NCBI GenBank assembly: GCA_029721515.1
Contig: CM056562.1
Coordinates: forward strand, 15,569,335 to 15,633,334
From: Synanceia verrucosa
Lineage: Eukaryota > Chordata > Actinopteri > Perciformes > Synanceiidae
Direction: 5' to 3'
DNA: 64,000 bases
In this document: piece by piece, positions 1 to 12,700 of the stretch
Layout: each line of letters starts with the position of its first letter
Position numbering within the stretch: position 1 is the stretch's first letter
Translations under genes and position numbers: made by a program
The notes under the pieces: generated by a model
Database searches by the model: none
The model's input: only the letters and a program-made list of their open reading frames with translations
Told to the model about the DNA's origin: nothing

Positions 1-24
1 GAATCCACAGAACTGTACACTCAC

Positions 25-3000
25 CGTCGTCCATGATTGCGATGGTAACTCCTTTGCCTGTGTAGCCAAGTTGCCAAGCTTCAGCCACATTAAGATCCAG
101 CCCAGGGGTGCCGTCTGCCTGCCCTGTGTTTATCTAATCACTCAGACAATATGGAGAACATCCATGACTCATGGCACCCAGGTGAGCCCGCCATTAGAAA
201 ATTAGTCAACATAGGTGGGTTGTGTGTGAGGGAAAGGGGGAGGTGTGTGTGTATGTGATAAGGACTGCTTAGAGAGGGTGGGAGAGTGAAGGTGAGAAAG
301 AGGTGAAGTAAATGTCAGCGATACGACACGGCAGATGACTGACAGCAAGCTTGCAGCGGCGCTTGGCAGTTAGGGGTAAACACAAGGGAGGAAACCAGGC
401 GGTACGGATGTGGCGATGAGATGTGGTGCATTGGCAGGGCTAATTAAAAAATGAATAACAACGTTGATTCAGAAAGTAGTGGGGAATATGCTTGGCTTCT
501 GAGTAATTAAGGTGGAAGAATGTGGGCTGAAGGTCAGGCGGCATGCAGGCAGCTGCTTGGCTGATTACTCACCAGATACCACTGTTTGGTGAATAGAGGG
601 TCACTCATGTTGACTTCAATATCATTGATATTTCTGTAGCCTCGCTTCTGACGACTGAAACCGTCTTGCTCAAAAACACTCTTCACCTGGAGGGGGCAAA
701 ATATCAGTGTCAGTTTCAAAAGCAACAAACAAAGGGGTCGTGCACAGCGCAAAATGAAATCAAGATGCAAAACTAGAAATAGGATTTGTTATGACGGATA
801 GGCGTGTGTCACTGTGCGCAGGAAATCAGCAGACCCAGCTGTGCTGTACTGTAGCATGAAGGCAGAACATCACGTAAATCAAAAGCCTGATTCTTGTAAT
901 CAGAGGGGCTGCAGCTGGAGCCACGGCTTCCAAACTCACCTGCTACACAAGAGAGGGAGGTTTTTTTTCTCTCTTTTCAGTACATTTTCAACAAAAAAGC
1001 TGCAGCAATTGCACTCAAAAATACGCCCGTGTTTCTCTGAATCATCAAAAACACTTGCAGGCGGATGAACAGCTGTGTTTTTGGATTATCAGTGTTCACT
1101 GAAAGCTGCTACAATAGCATTTATCAAGCAGTAGAAGATAACAGAGGACATAAATGATGGGGATAAATGTCTTGAGATTCAGGCTCTTGATAAGCTGGCA
1201 GCTGTCGTCATAATATGATTCTGTTTTTGACAATGTTGTATTTTAATTTGTACTGCGTTTGCCATTGATGCGCCACCTTCATCTCTCTGTGAGGAGCTGT
1301 AGGGATGACGGCAATCAATGGCGTAGCCAATCAATTCAGCCATTCTAATATGAGATTGCATCCCATTTCCTGTGAGGTTTCATTACCTTCACACATTTGG
1401 AAAAACAGAGCAAAGGAAGCATGAGTCATTTAATCTATTACCTAAACTAACATGAAGTGAAGCTCTCAATTTAAAAAAAGAATACCTCCAAGCTACAAAC
1501 ATTGATTTCATTTGACGGTTTACAACCTTTTCGGTATATATAACATTTCATAAACATTCATTTAATTATATTTCATACCTGAAATAGTGATGCTATTGAT
1601 ATTTTAAACAAAATACAAAATGTCCTTTCCACAGCATCAAAGCTACATTTTGAAAGCAGATCCCTGGGGCTAAATGTTCCTCTTGTGCTTGCCCTTAGTA
1701 AATCCACTCTAGTGTGACTGAGCGAAACAGTCATTGTCCGGTGTGTTTACCACCACAGATAAGAGAGCACAGCAGCACTTAAGATGGCCTTTTAAAACGG
1801 CCAAAGCCTATTCATCCAGATCTTTCTTTTATGGCACACTCTAAGCAATCAGGAGGCGCACACACTGTAAATCAATATAAGTCCTTTAAATGACAAGTCA
1901 GGCCTGAAGTCTGGGCTGAACTGGCCTCAACATTATATTTGACATCACATAATTTCATTGACATTAGTAGGGAAGCTACCATCACTTTCTACAACATCCC
2001 TGCATTTCCACCCCCGTCTTCTCTCCATCCATCTTCAATTTACCCCGCCGTTTGGCAGGAGAGCTGGTATTTCCTTTGAGAAGATATGTCATGCTGCCCA
2101 CTCACAACATCAAACAGTGCCCATGCATCGCCATCACTCTCCGCCTTTGCCCACTGCCTGTTCGTAACCCACAGTGCTCCAGTTCACTTTAAATCAAAGA
2201 GCAGCGTCTCCTTCCTCCTTCCTTCTTCCTCCTCATCCTCGTTATTCCTCCGAGGTTCCCCCAAGCAAGTGTCTTTTCAGGGTCGGGGATGCTGCTCATT
2301 CTCAAAGATTCATTCTATTTTTCCACCTTTGTACTTCCTAGGATAACTTAAACAAATTTTAATGTATTTGTAATGTGAATTATTATAAAGAAAAGGCAAC
2401 AATAGATGGATGGATGGATGGATGGATGGACAGGGTGAAGACACGGATGTGGCTGCATAGATGTCTCAATTGAAATCAATGTGAGACGAGATGTAAAAGG
2501 ACAAGAGGGAACAAGGAAACACAGAGGAAGATGCTGAGGAATAGAAGGAAAAGCTAGTGGGTGAGTCAGAAGTGGGTCAACATGCTCCACTAATAGAATC
2601 CAACAAGGAACGGCTCCTGGGACAAATCCATTCAGTACACTCAACACTGCATTCAGCTGCTGCTGCTCAATTAGACATAATGACCCTTTTCAATAAAATC
2701 AATTTGAACTTTCTTAAACTACTATTTTTTGTGTGTATATATATTGTATATGGATATATATGCCACTATATAGATATATAGGTGTGAATATTCACAATAT
2801 GGACAGAACTGCAGATGTAAAACTGAGATATGGCTGCTATTTCTCCCTTAAAACCATGGAAGGAAGACACTTCAAAATGATAAACATGCCGCATTAAATC
2901 AGAAGAGCTGACCTCCATTTCAGAGAAACATAGAGATCAATGACCAGTGTCACGTATTAGCATGTCAAGCGATCTGATTAAAACCTGGCATCTGGAACGT

Positions 3001-4158
3001 ACGTAGACCTGCCCATGTCCACGCTGTCTCGCTTCCATTAGCTGCATTAGCTCAGTGGAGCGGCTCGCATTTATTTTCATTAGCACCTCTCACAACCACA
3101 ATTAGAGAGGTTAGTTGATTGTCTGCAGCAGGACCTCCACTTTCACCGCCTCCAACGGTGGACCGAGCTAAACACACAGAGCTCAGCGTGCAGCCAAACT
3201 GTTTCATTTAGATAAGAGCTGGAAGACATGACACACATTTTTCTTTGATATTATGAAGTATAGAGCCAAACAATTTGAGATAAAAATAATATAATATATA
3301 TTATTATTATTATAATAATAATAAATAATAAGCAACTAATGTATTTATATAGTATAGTATCATTTTTTTCGAGGAAAAATGCCTAACAAACAGCGCTTGT
3401 CTTCTACTGGATATTAAATATCGTTTTGGGGTTTTGAACTGTTGGTCAGAAAGAAAAGAGCAACTCGTGGCCATCACCTCAAGCTCTGGGAAATTGTAAT
3501 CAACAAATGAAATATGTTATTACAGCTAGAAAACAGCATATTAGAAAAAAATGCAGTTCTACAACACAGACATCAAGGCCTATATACTGTATGTCCCATC
3601 CCAGTGCTTCAAAAGAAGGCATTTAAATACAACTTATCCAATATAAAGCTTGTCCATGTCACTTCAGGGGGTGACAAAACCACTCACTTAGGTTTAGGCA
3701 ATCAAACCACTTCATACTGACTAACTCACAAAACGTAACACCTCCGTCTCCTGGTTGAAAGTCACATATTCATTTGCTTTGTCGTCATTATAAACGACAC
3801 ACCAAAAGCAACAACTCCATTATCATCGGCCACCTCGCACATTACACTGTCATTTATACGCATTCTCGTGACACCAGTATGCATCATCCGTCATCCATAT
3901 ACCTTAATGTTTTCAAAATATGGTCATATGATCAACATCAACATGAAAAAATCAATAATCTCTTCATTACAGACATTCCCTGCCTTTTCATTTTGTGACC
4001 CTGTTCTTATCTATATTTCCTAATATATCTGTCCTCGTGGTGTAGGCTTCCCAACACAGTATGTTCTGTGTTTATCCTGTGGCTTATGATGTCATGTGGT
4101 CCGTCACCAGTGAGCTGTGTTTCCTCTGTGTACCATTGATGTTTTCTGTGTGTGTGTG

Positions 4159-4190
<32 letters not shown>

Positions 4191-5258
4191 TGCATGCATG
4201 CGTGTGTGCGCTCACCCTGCGGTCTTCTTGGAGTCGCTGTCTGCTGCGGGTGCTGCGTTTGCTCCGCCTCTTTGAAGTGTCCTGAGGATAGAAGTGAAAG
4301 AGCCCCTCTCCAAAGGGAAGCTGGGTAGAAAAACAAGAGAGGAAGATTGAATGAGACAAGAACAAACATAGAGGCTGTAATCAGTGTGTGAACTGCCAGT
4401 ACAATAGATTTTAAATGGAGGAGAAGGAGAGCAGGTCATCGTCCAGGTGTGAACAACAGCACTGATTCCCTGGCTTTTTGACAAGGATTTCTATTTTAAG
4501 GCGCTGGAGAAGGACAGTGCTGGAATCAACCGGAATAAATCATAAGGGCAGGGAAATGAGATGCACCATCATCTAGAGCTTCCCCTCTGGCACTGTGCAC
4601 AGATTAAAGACTCCCTTATGCTGCTAACAGCCAGGGTACGGGTCAATCCTCAAAATAAGTGATTTCAGACGCGCCTGTCGGATCTATTGTGGAAATGAAA
4701 TTCTCATGGAAGGACAAGGATTATTCCTATCTTCCACTGCTCTTTAATTCAACCACTGTTTCCCAAAAATAGATGAAAGCTCATGTATGTGAAGCAAATC
4801 ACAAAGGCTGCACATCCATTGAATGCTGTTTTTCTATTATGCTGTCTGATGGGAATATCTCTTTCTGTCTTTGTGCTCACATTTGTATGTGTCTCTGGCT
4901 TCTGTGTCTTGGTCTAGTTAATTAAGCAACAATAGAAGATAATTCAAACAACACAGACATTGTTTAATGATGCGTATCCCATCAAGACAAATATAGCTGC
5001 ACATTACATAACCTATAGGTAGGGTGGGGGGTGTGAGCTACTGCTACAAGAGAAGGAACACGCAGACAGGACTGGTGATGCTGCAGATATTATGATGAGT
5101 TACAGATTGAAACACATTTTTTTTTTATTATTGTGGAAGTGAAAAAAGACAGAAAATCCCTGTTCAGACAGCGCAGACACTCCTCTGTTCACCGCTACGC
5201 CTCACTGGATGAGGCTCTGGCCAATTTCACCCACACATTTATTTTGACATGTGACAAG

Positions 5259-5298
<40 letters not shown>

Positions 5299-6300
5299 AT
5301 CAGTGAATTATTTCCATTGGACTGCCCCAAATGGCCTTCTGCCTCTTTTTGTGTGTTTGCATTTGACAATCTATTTACCAAGATTTATTGTCTCAGGTGA
5401 GTAAAATGCCATGTCTTGCAGGGAAGACTGTGCATGTCACACCATATGTAATCGAAATACACCGTATAGTGTGTGGGAGATGAAACAAGTTATGTTTTTT
5501 ATTTCTCTATAGATAAATATCACACTATTTCATGTATGAGTGATCATTCACCGTTTAACAAACCAGGCACTCGATGTAATTGTACGTGAATAAAAAAAGG
5601 TTATCCTCATCTATTAAAGGAATTTAATGTGATTTAATTTGGAGAGAGATGTAAAAAAAAATCTGTGTGTTTGTGTGTACTCACTATATAGGACACTAAA
5701 TGGATATGTTTGGAAATCTAAAACAAATACATTTTAGAAATAAATCAGGCCTGTGGGCAGCTGTGAGTCCACTGGGCCATACAAGGACCAACAAGCAACC
5801 TGCCGAGGCCCTTCTTGAGTGGAGATGACGTCATCAAATTAAGCAAAAGTGTAATAAAGTCAAACCTCAATAACACTCTTACTATAGCTTATTTTACTCT
5901 ATGTGCTACCGTCCTTGTTGCTCAATTGCCTGCAGTGTGTTTGACTATTTCTGATAATGAGGATGGGTATAGAACCCTACCCTTAGCAGGTGATCTTAAT
6001 AATGAATTAAGAATTAATAAATCATTTAAGTTAAACAAAATAAAGCACTAAGCTGTACGCTGGCAGCAGTGTGTGGCCGTGTTTTCCTGCCAGCATCCCT
6101 ACCTTTCGGGCACTCTGGAACCCATGCTGCGTTGCAAGTTGGTGCGCCTCGTCCTGCGCGTCCTCCTGCAGCTCCACCAGGAGATGCTCCGTCAGGACTC
6201 CTCCTGCATCCTGCGTGGCGACCAGCAGCAGCAGCAGCAGAAGCGCGTTCAGCAGCACCGTTAATCCCACGGCTGTCCCGTGTCGGGCAGATCCACGCAT
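25..6300 (-). CDS. pcsk2: pcsk2, prohormone convertase 2, coding exons 1-4 (partial, runs off left edge)
   Basis: Coding exons on the minus strand are 6103-6300, 4216-4320, 573-686 and 25-133, all with GT-AG borders and phases that fit; together they give about 175 residues. Exon 1 has a leucine-rich signal peptide followed by the propeptide start (HLLVELQEDAQDEA). Exon 2 continues the propeptide (LPFGEGLFHFY). Exon 3 carries the maturation site RQKR/GYRN at residues 113-117 and the stretch DPLFTKQWYL. Exon 4 opens the subtilisin domain with GLDLNVAEAWQLGYTGKG and reaches the catalytic aspartate in IMDDG (about residue 174). These match prohormone convertase 2 exon by exon rather than PC1/3 or furin. 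The known role is cleavage of prohormones and neuropeptide precursors at dibasic sites in secretory granules, with 7B2 as chaperone. The His, oxyanion-hole and Ser exons lie outside the window. Start chosen as the ATG directly before the signal peptide. Confidence 0.95.
2405..2430. repeat. (GGAT)n microsatellite
   Basis: About six GGAT units lie in pcsk2 intron 2. GGAT runs are also the tail of the SINE family found further right, but no SINE body is visible beside this one. Confidence 0.9.
4147..4210. repeat. (TG)n-(CGTG)n compound microsatellite
   Basis: A TG run changes into CGTG and CATG units. It ends just before the 3' border of pcsk2 exon 2; on the coding strand the repeat begins a few bases after the exon 2 donor site, an unusual position. 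Confidence 0.95.
5260..5297. repeat. (CA)n microsatellite
   Basis: A pure CA run of about 19 units in pcsk2 intron 1. Confidence 0.95.
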
Positions 6301-6720
6301 CGTGTATGGCTCGCGTCAATCCGCCTGTCTGCCTGGTGAAATCAGTGAGTGCGGGATGCTCCTCGGTAAAAGACGGGAGGAGGAGGAGAAGGAGGAGGAG
6401 GAGGATGTAGAGGAGGGGGGTCGAATCAAAGCTTTTGCGGACGCATCTCCTTGTCGACCGCTGGAAGTTGTATTTCACCGAGGTGCAGTCGCTCCTGTGT
6501 GGGGAGGTCGTGTGTCGTGGACCAGAACCTGCATCCTCAGCTCCCTATCTCTCCTCTTCCTGCTCCTCTTCTCATCTCTAATTCATTTACCTTGCTCGCT
6601 CGGGTAGTTTCTACGCGTGACGTTGGACCAATGGGCTCCGGCTCCCCTCCCACCATCCGGATGACACTTTTCAGCACCTTGGAGAATCCCCCCCCCAGCT
6701 TCATATAATATCTCTATGGA
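6301..6720 (-). promoter_or_regulatory. pcsk2 5' UTR and likely proximal promoter
   Basis: This stretch lies upstream of the pcsk2 start codon. It is more GC-rich than its surroundings up to about 6680 and has purine/pyrimidine-rich runs (GGAGGA repeats at 6377-6415 on the plus strand). No clear TATA box sits at a fixed distance, so the transcription start cannot be placed. The open frames on the plus strand here are antisense to the first exon and have no recognisable domain. Confidence 0.4.
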
Positions 6721-9700
6721 CTAGTGAGCCCAGTGGTGACCTTTATGTAGAATTCCTTTTTTGCAATATACTGTTCAGTCTTCAGCTCTATTTTTTTGTC
6801 CTTTTTGACCAACCTGACCCTCTATGCGTGGTGGAATGTAAGAGCAGTCCCATTGGACTGGTCATTTGGATGTCAGCAGGTTGTTAGTGTGAAGCCTGTA
6901 AAAAGACTTCTCTCACAAAGGCTGCTCATTAAAAAGACTGCTGCTTCCCTCCTGCTATACCACACACGGCTGCTGTGGACTGATGTAACAGTGATGTGCA
7001 TACGTGAGATTGTAGAGAGCAAGAGGGAGGAACTAATTGCCCTCATAGAGGGGAGGTTCAGTGAATAGAGACTCATGCTGCACAGCAGTTCATCCATAAA
7101 GACTTGACAGTGGCCACCTAATATGACAGGTCACTGGCCCCTGAGCCCCGGTCATTCAGTGACCCATTTCAGAATCAGCAGGTTCTGTAGTTAATGTGTT
7201 TCTATGTATGAGCATGCAGATTGTATCGTGATTTTCTTTTGTGTTTGGTATTATAATAACATAATGTAAAGGTTGCATGCTTAAAGTATCCATCTATCTC
7301 AACAAAATGCATTTTGTGAATGCAGCTACGACAAATGATTAGTTTTCATGCAGTAAATGATTTCACTTGTTTGGCGAAACGTGAGATAAAAATGCACAAT
7401 GAGAGCATAAGAGAAGTCTCATGAAATATGCATATTTTATGAGCTGTGCTTTATATTTAAAGTGTTCATCTCTGTTGAGTCGGTCTGCGCCTCCTTTTTA
7501 AAAGATGCTAATCCATCATCATAATGGCATATGCTCTGCCACGTGCAATGTTCACCATTACATGTTATGTTATTGGAAAGGTGTGATTAACGACGGAGCA
7601 AGGTAGCAGATGGATCAGTTATCGCACAAGTCTGGGAAATGTAATGAAGGTGGATTTTCTGTAAGTGGATCCACTTTTACTAATCACTGTTTCCATATTC
7701 CCTGCAGACCTCCTCCCACACTCCCACAGCAGAGATTATTTATTTAGCTCGGCCTTCCCTTCTCCGTCACTGCCGGGGTCTTTGTGACATGATCCACACT
7801 TGTGTTTTAACTGCTGATTCACATTCATCATATATGGCTGAAAAAGGCTGTAAGGAGAAGCCACAGCATGTTCTGCTTTTAGTCAGTCAAGGGGGATTTC
7901 TGAAAAATCACTATCAATGGATGTTATGAGAGGAGTGGGCGTCTGTATGCCTTTAAAGCTGCTCCATCTCCTACCGTGTGAAGTAATACTTAAAGACTAT
8001 GACACCCTGTTTCGCCCAGGTATGCCTGTAATTTTTACAGAACGAAATGGACTCAGCTTGACATGAGGGAAATCATGTAACTCAGTTGTGCAGTCGATAA
8101 TCAAGGTGGTTATATAATGTTCGTGATATTACTTGGCTCTCCTTATAATGAAAACACAGTATGAAGATACAGTATGATGCTGGGATCCATATTAGGATGA
8201 GCTCCCATTAACAGCTCAGAACTTCAGATAACAAATTCCCTCTTGTTTGGTGTTTCAGCTGTGGTTAAATGCATTCTGTCCTGCTACACAACAGGCAGAC
8301 ACAACCATTACTGTGCATACAGAGAGTACTGTTTACTGCAAAATGGACACAACTACTTGACTTTATGGTTTCCAGTGTAGCTAATTTAATTAATTATTCA
8401 AACATTTTTGCAGGAACAGGATCCAACTCACGTGTTGCTCCTGAAGATCTCATAGTCTTCCTGGGAAACATCTACTAATGCAATACAGTTTTTAAAGCAG
8501 GAGCTTCTTATTGTCACTTGATCTTACCAAACTGCAGCATCTGCAGTGATGTTTGAGAGTGCATCACCATTGAAACAGGAGAAGAGCTAAATTTGGATTT
8601 AAAAAGTGAAGTAATACCACGTGAGAGGGTTTGAGACAAGTTCATGAGGTGGCATTTTGACCCTTGGCTGTTCCCACTGATCAGTCCTGATGGACACTTG
8701 GCAAGCCATTGCTGCCACCATCGGTTTATGCTCCGTCTGTGAAGGTGAAACAATGCAGTCCATGTACCATTTGTCATACCTGGTGCTTTTTGAACTCTCT
8801 CATGACATGAATACACAAAGACGGGTGTCCAATAGTTCCTTGATAGCATTGGAAATGTCTTCACAGCACATGAAAGACTGAATTTCGTAATCCTTTGTGA
8901 TGCATTTTGCAGACTTCATTGGAAACTGAACAGTCCGTGATAACAGTAATAATATGGTCACAAGGCAGCACTCACTGCTGTGGGACAACTTTGCTCCAAA
9001 TGAAAACATATATGAACAAATCTGATTGAGAGATTTTGGGGAAATTGGATGTTTTTTCTTACTTTATGATAAGGTAACCCAATATAACAGGCTGTGCACA
9101 CATGACATAACATTAATGGAGCTGTTAAAATGCATGGCTGTGTATCTGCAGCAGTGTGGGAGGAGATGCAGAAAAACACAGGAGCTTTAATTTTTCACAC
9201 TCGCCTGAGGCTGGAGGGGATTCGGGCCGCCTGCCAGTATTTTCTGCTGTGAGTTTCACTGGAAATGGGAAAGATTGGATCGGGAGCTACGAGCTGCATG
9301 GTTATCATACAAGCTGATAAGAATGTGCACACGACAAAACACAATAAAGCCACGACAGAAGCCTCTGCGGCCTCTCTGCTGCCAAGCTTTTCAACCAGAC
9401 GGGAATTGTTCGCTCTAGCTGTCACGGTATTGATCTTTCTCTGCTGACTCAAATCCAGAAACGCTCAATATGTTAGCTGTTTTTATGTATTTTTACATGC
9501 CAGGTTTACTAGATGCTGGTTTCATCACCTGAGCGTGAACTTACTCAAGAATCCTAATGTAAAGACCTCCCAATGTGAAACAGCATTTTAAAGTTTCCCC
9601 GCTCTGTTAATGTCACAGGAATTAAGCAGCGCAGAGATTAAAAAAGCCAGTTTTATCCCTCCCTGTAGTTAAGTTGTCATTTCAGAAAGAGGCAGCTCTA

Positions 9701-12700
9701 TACTCTACTGCTCCAGTGCCAGCCAGTGTTGTGGGACGGGATGTCTCTGAGCGAGTGGGGGATTGCGAGTACTATATTCGAATCGATTGCAGTGCGGATA
9801 GTGCCAGGAGCTGCTCTTCTAATGGTTTCATCTCTTTCTCTGTGTCTCTCTGCTGCTCCACTCTCTCTCTGTATCACAGGAAGCCACTGCCTGCCTCTGG
9901 CTCTGAGAGATAAGATGCCGGCCCTCACAGGCAGACAGATATCAAAACCCACAGACTCTGCTGATCATGGTGGCAGAGGGTTGACAAGTGATGGTATATC
10001 TTTACCTCGGTGTCATTCAGTCATTCCATTTAGGTTACAGCTGTGTGTTTGAGGTATGAGAGCAGACTTGGACCAGTCTTGGTTCAGTCATGTGCTTCAG
10101 GTTGTAACAAGCACCAAACTCTGTGCATGAAGTGACCCACATCAAATGTGAGTTTGCACAGAAGGTGTAAACTCGCTGTGGAAGGAGTAAGATTTTATTG
10201 CAGTTCCTTTACAAGCATGTTTGGTTGAAACACTGTGCTGTTTCCAGATCTGTTATTTCCAGCAGGCCAGCTGGAGGAGCAGATAGCAGGGAGCAGAGGG
10301 ACAACACAAGGTTACGTAGGGCCTAATGTTCTGCGAGGCGTGGCAGACAGCAAGGCCAACTCAGGTGGAAACAGACTGCACAACTCTGTGCAGGAGAAGA
10401 TTAAATTGATCTCATCACTTGCCCCGACTCTTATATCACTCTGTTCTCTCTCTCTCTCATTTTATAAATCAGGCTATCATTTAACATTTCCTCTTCCCTC
10501 CATCTCCTAAATTTATCCCGTTGCTGTGTAAGAGCTTGTTTCCCCCTGCAGGACTGAGGGAGTCTCAGGAAACATAGGTAATTCAGGTTTCAACCCTTAG
10601 CTTTTAGTCCAGAGAGCTAGACTGCTGTGATCTTTTGATTTTTCTCTCTGCAGGGCGCAAGCTAATAAGCACTCTACTGATATCTCTGCCTGTGCATCTG
10701 CTCCGCATTAAGCATAATATACAGTACTGTAATACTTCAGAGAGTCTATTGTGTTGTCTGTTAATAAGCAGGTAGGATTTGGTGTCACAGTGAGCAATGT
10801 CCACCTCATACTGGGCAGCCACAACTTAACATGAATACTTTAATATAATCAGGGTTACTTAATTCATTCAATGTGGTATTCAGTCAGCACTAACACACTT
10901 AAAGCTACAGCAGTCTGGCACAGTGGAAATATGTATTCAATAAATTTGGGCTAGCTTATTGTCATATCTCATACATTAAAGCTGCAGTTGAATACAACAG
11001 CAAACAATCATCATGTTTCAAGTTTATATGACTAATTTGTTTGCATATAGTTGCTATTTACACATCCAGCAAATACCGGAGCAATAAACTTTTGTCTTCT
11101 CATATTGTCCCCACTATATATATATATTTACATGTTAAGCAGCATGACAACATCACAGTGCTTGTATAGCAGCAGCATGTGGTGTACTGACTAGTAGTGC
11201 TGTTATGTGCCCTGTTATTGTTGATTCAAAATACAGAACACCAATGTTGCCAGGTGCTCCATGTATAAAATGTGAACTCTTAAACACAGTGAACAAATGT
11301 ACAACTCATCATAATTTTATTTCACATTACATGTTTTATTCACCCCCTGGAGAAATAAAGTATGCAATTGTTTTCCTTACCAGAAAAGCAGTTGTCTCTA
11401 CCCATGCCCCTCTATAAATCCCTGCACAAATGAAACATATTCTTGCTGGGCTCGCACAAAGCCTTAGCATCTGTAAGGAGAAGAAATGTCCTATATTACT
11501 AATGGTCTGTGGAGAAACAATCCACCATTGCAGCCTGCAGCGGTGCAGCGCTTACACAGCTTTCCTCACAAACACCACCTGCAATGGTGCCACCTGCTTC
11601 GTTATTCAAAGCATATTTTGAATATAAATTTAGCTTAATTGGAAAAGAAAAACAACTGTGGGCAAAAGATTACGCATAATCATGGTAATTATTTCCCTCT
11701 ATGTATTACTTATTTTGAGGTGAGTATTCTGTGCCGCCAAATGAATGCATCACCTAGGAGGGAATAAAAGGACATGCAAATTACCTTCAGAGATGAATCA
11801 CTTTCATCGAGAGAGAGAGAGGAGGAAAAAAACATTCAGTCTGATTTGATTAGTTAGCAAACTCACTCACACTTTGAAGGAAATATATATATATATTTAA
11901 CCATCTTCCAAAAAATAGCTGCATCTGTATTATAATGTATAGGGTAGATCTAACCTGCTTTGCCAGTTTGTGTCCAAATTATATCAATAGCTTGTATTCA
12001 TTTCAATAAATGTTGATGAATCTGTGACACTTTAATTACTGAACCTGATCCTATCATGTATGGCTTTCTCCACCTTCACATACTGCACAGTCTTTCAAAA
12101 GGTCTTTGAAAACACGTCATTGCTACAGGATGCAATCATTGTCACTGTCACTGTAACACTATCAGGCAATGTTTGAAAATGTGTTTTGATTCTGAGTTTT
12201 AGGTAGAGAAGTGTACAATTTTTTGGGTTTTATTTTGAGCTGGGGCCGCTGCTCTGTGTCACATAATGGGATGGTTTGTTAACAGCCCAACACAAATCAG
12301 CCGGATGCTTTTAGAGTTTGCAGCAAGTTTGTGAATGAATTTGTGAATGAGAAATTCTCTGAGGCAAGCATCCATGCCCACCACGTGTTTAGAAATTATG
12401 TTGATGTCTCGACAGCGGCAGTTTAATTGCCATTACTTGTGTATCATGCTGGGTGCCCCCAACACGCCAGAATACCACATAAGTAGTCTTTACTAATCGA
12501 GCCTCCAGAGCTGGACCGAGTCCTCAGCTATTCACAGCACTGCCAACTCTCCCATTTCCTTTCATACGCTCATTAAGTCGTCAGCAAAGTCAGCCACCTC
12601 CAATCTGATGTCTGAGCCATTATCAGCTTCAGCCGGGCTGTGACGTTTGGAGACACAGCATTTAACATTGCATGCCTTTTTAGTCAGATGAGACAGCATG

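Larger units (their letters stand above)
134..6102. other. pcsk2 introns 1-3
   Basis: The introns span 134-572, 687-4215 and 4321-6102. They hold several simple repeats (listed separately) and AT-rich runs around 3280-3340. I see no additional exon or RNA gene. Confidence 0.7.

Noticed and set aside
6071..6607. 178-codon frame on the plus strand
   Set aside because: It is antisense to pcsk2 exon 1 and its GC-rich leader. It has low-complexity Ser/Arg/Glu composition and no domain.
8514..8864. 116-codon minus-strand frame in the pcsk2-otor gap
   Set aside because: No motif I recognise, no splice context and no signal peptide. It might be a decayed repeat, but I could not support one.
9674..10052. 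Overlapping frames of 79-108 codons around 9.7-10.05 kb
   Set aside because: Ser/Leu-rich, low complexity, open on both strands, as expected for a CT-rich stretch. No domain.
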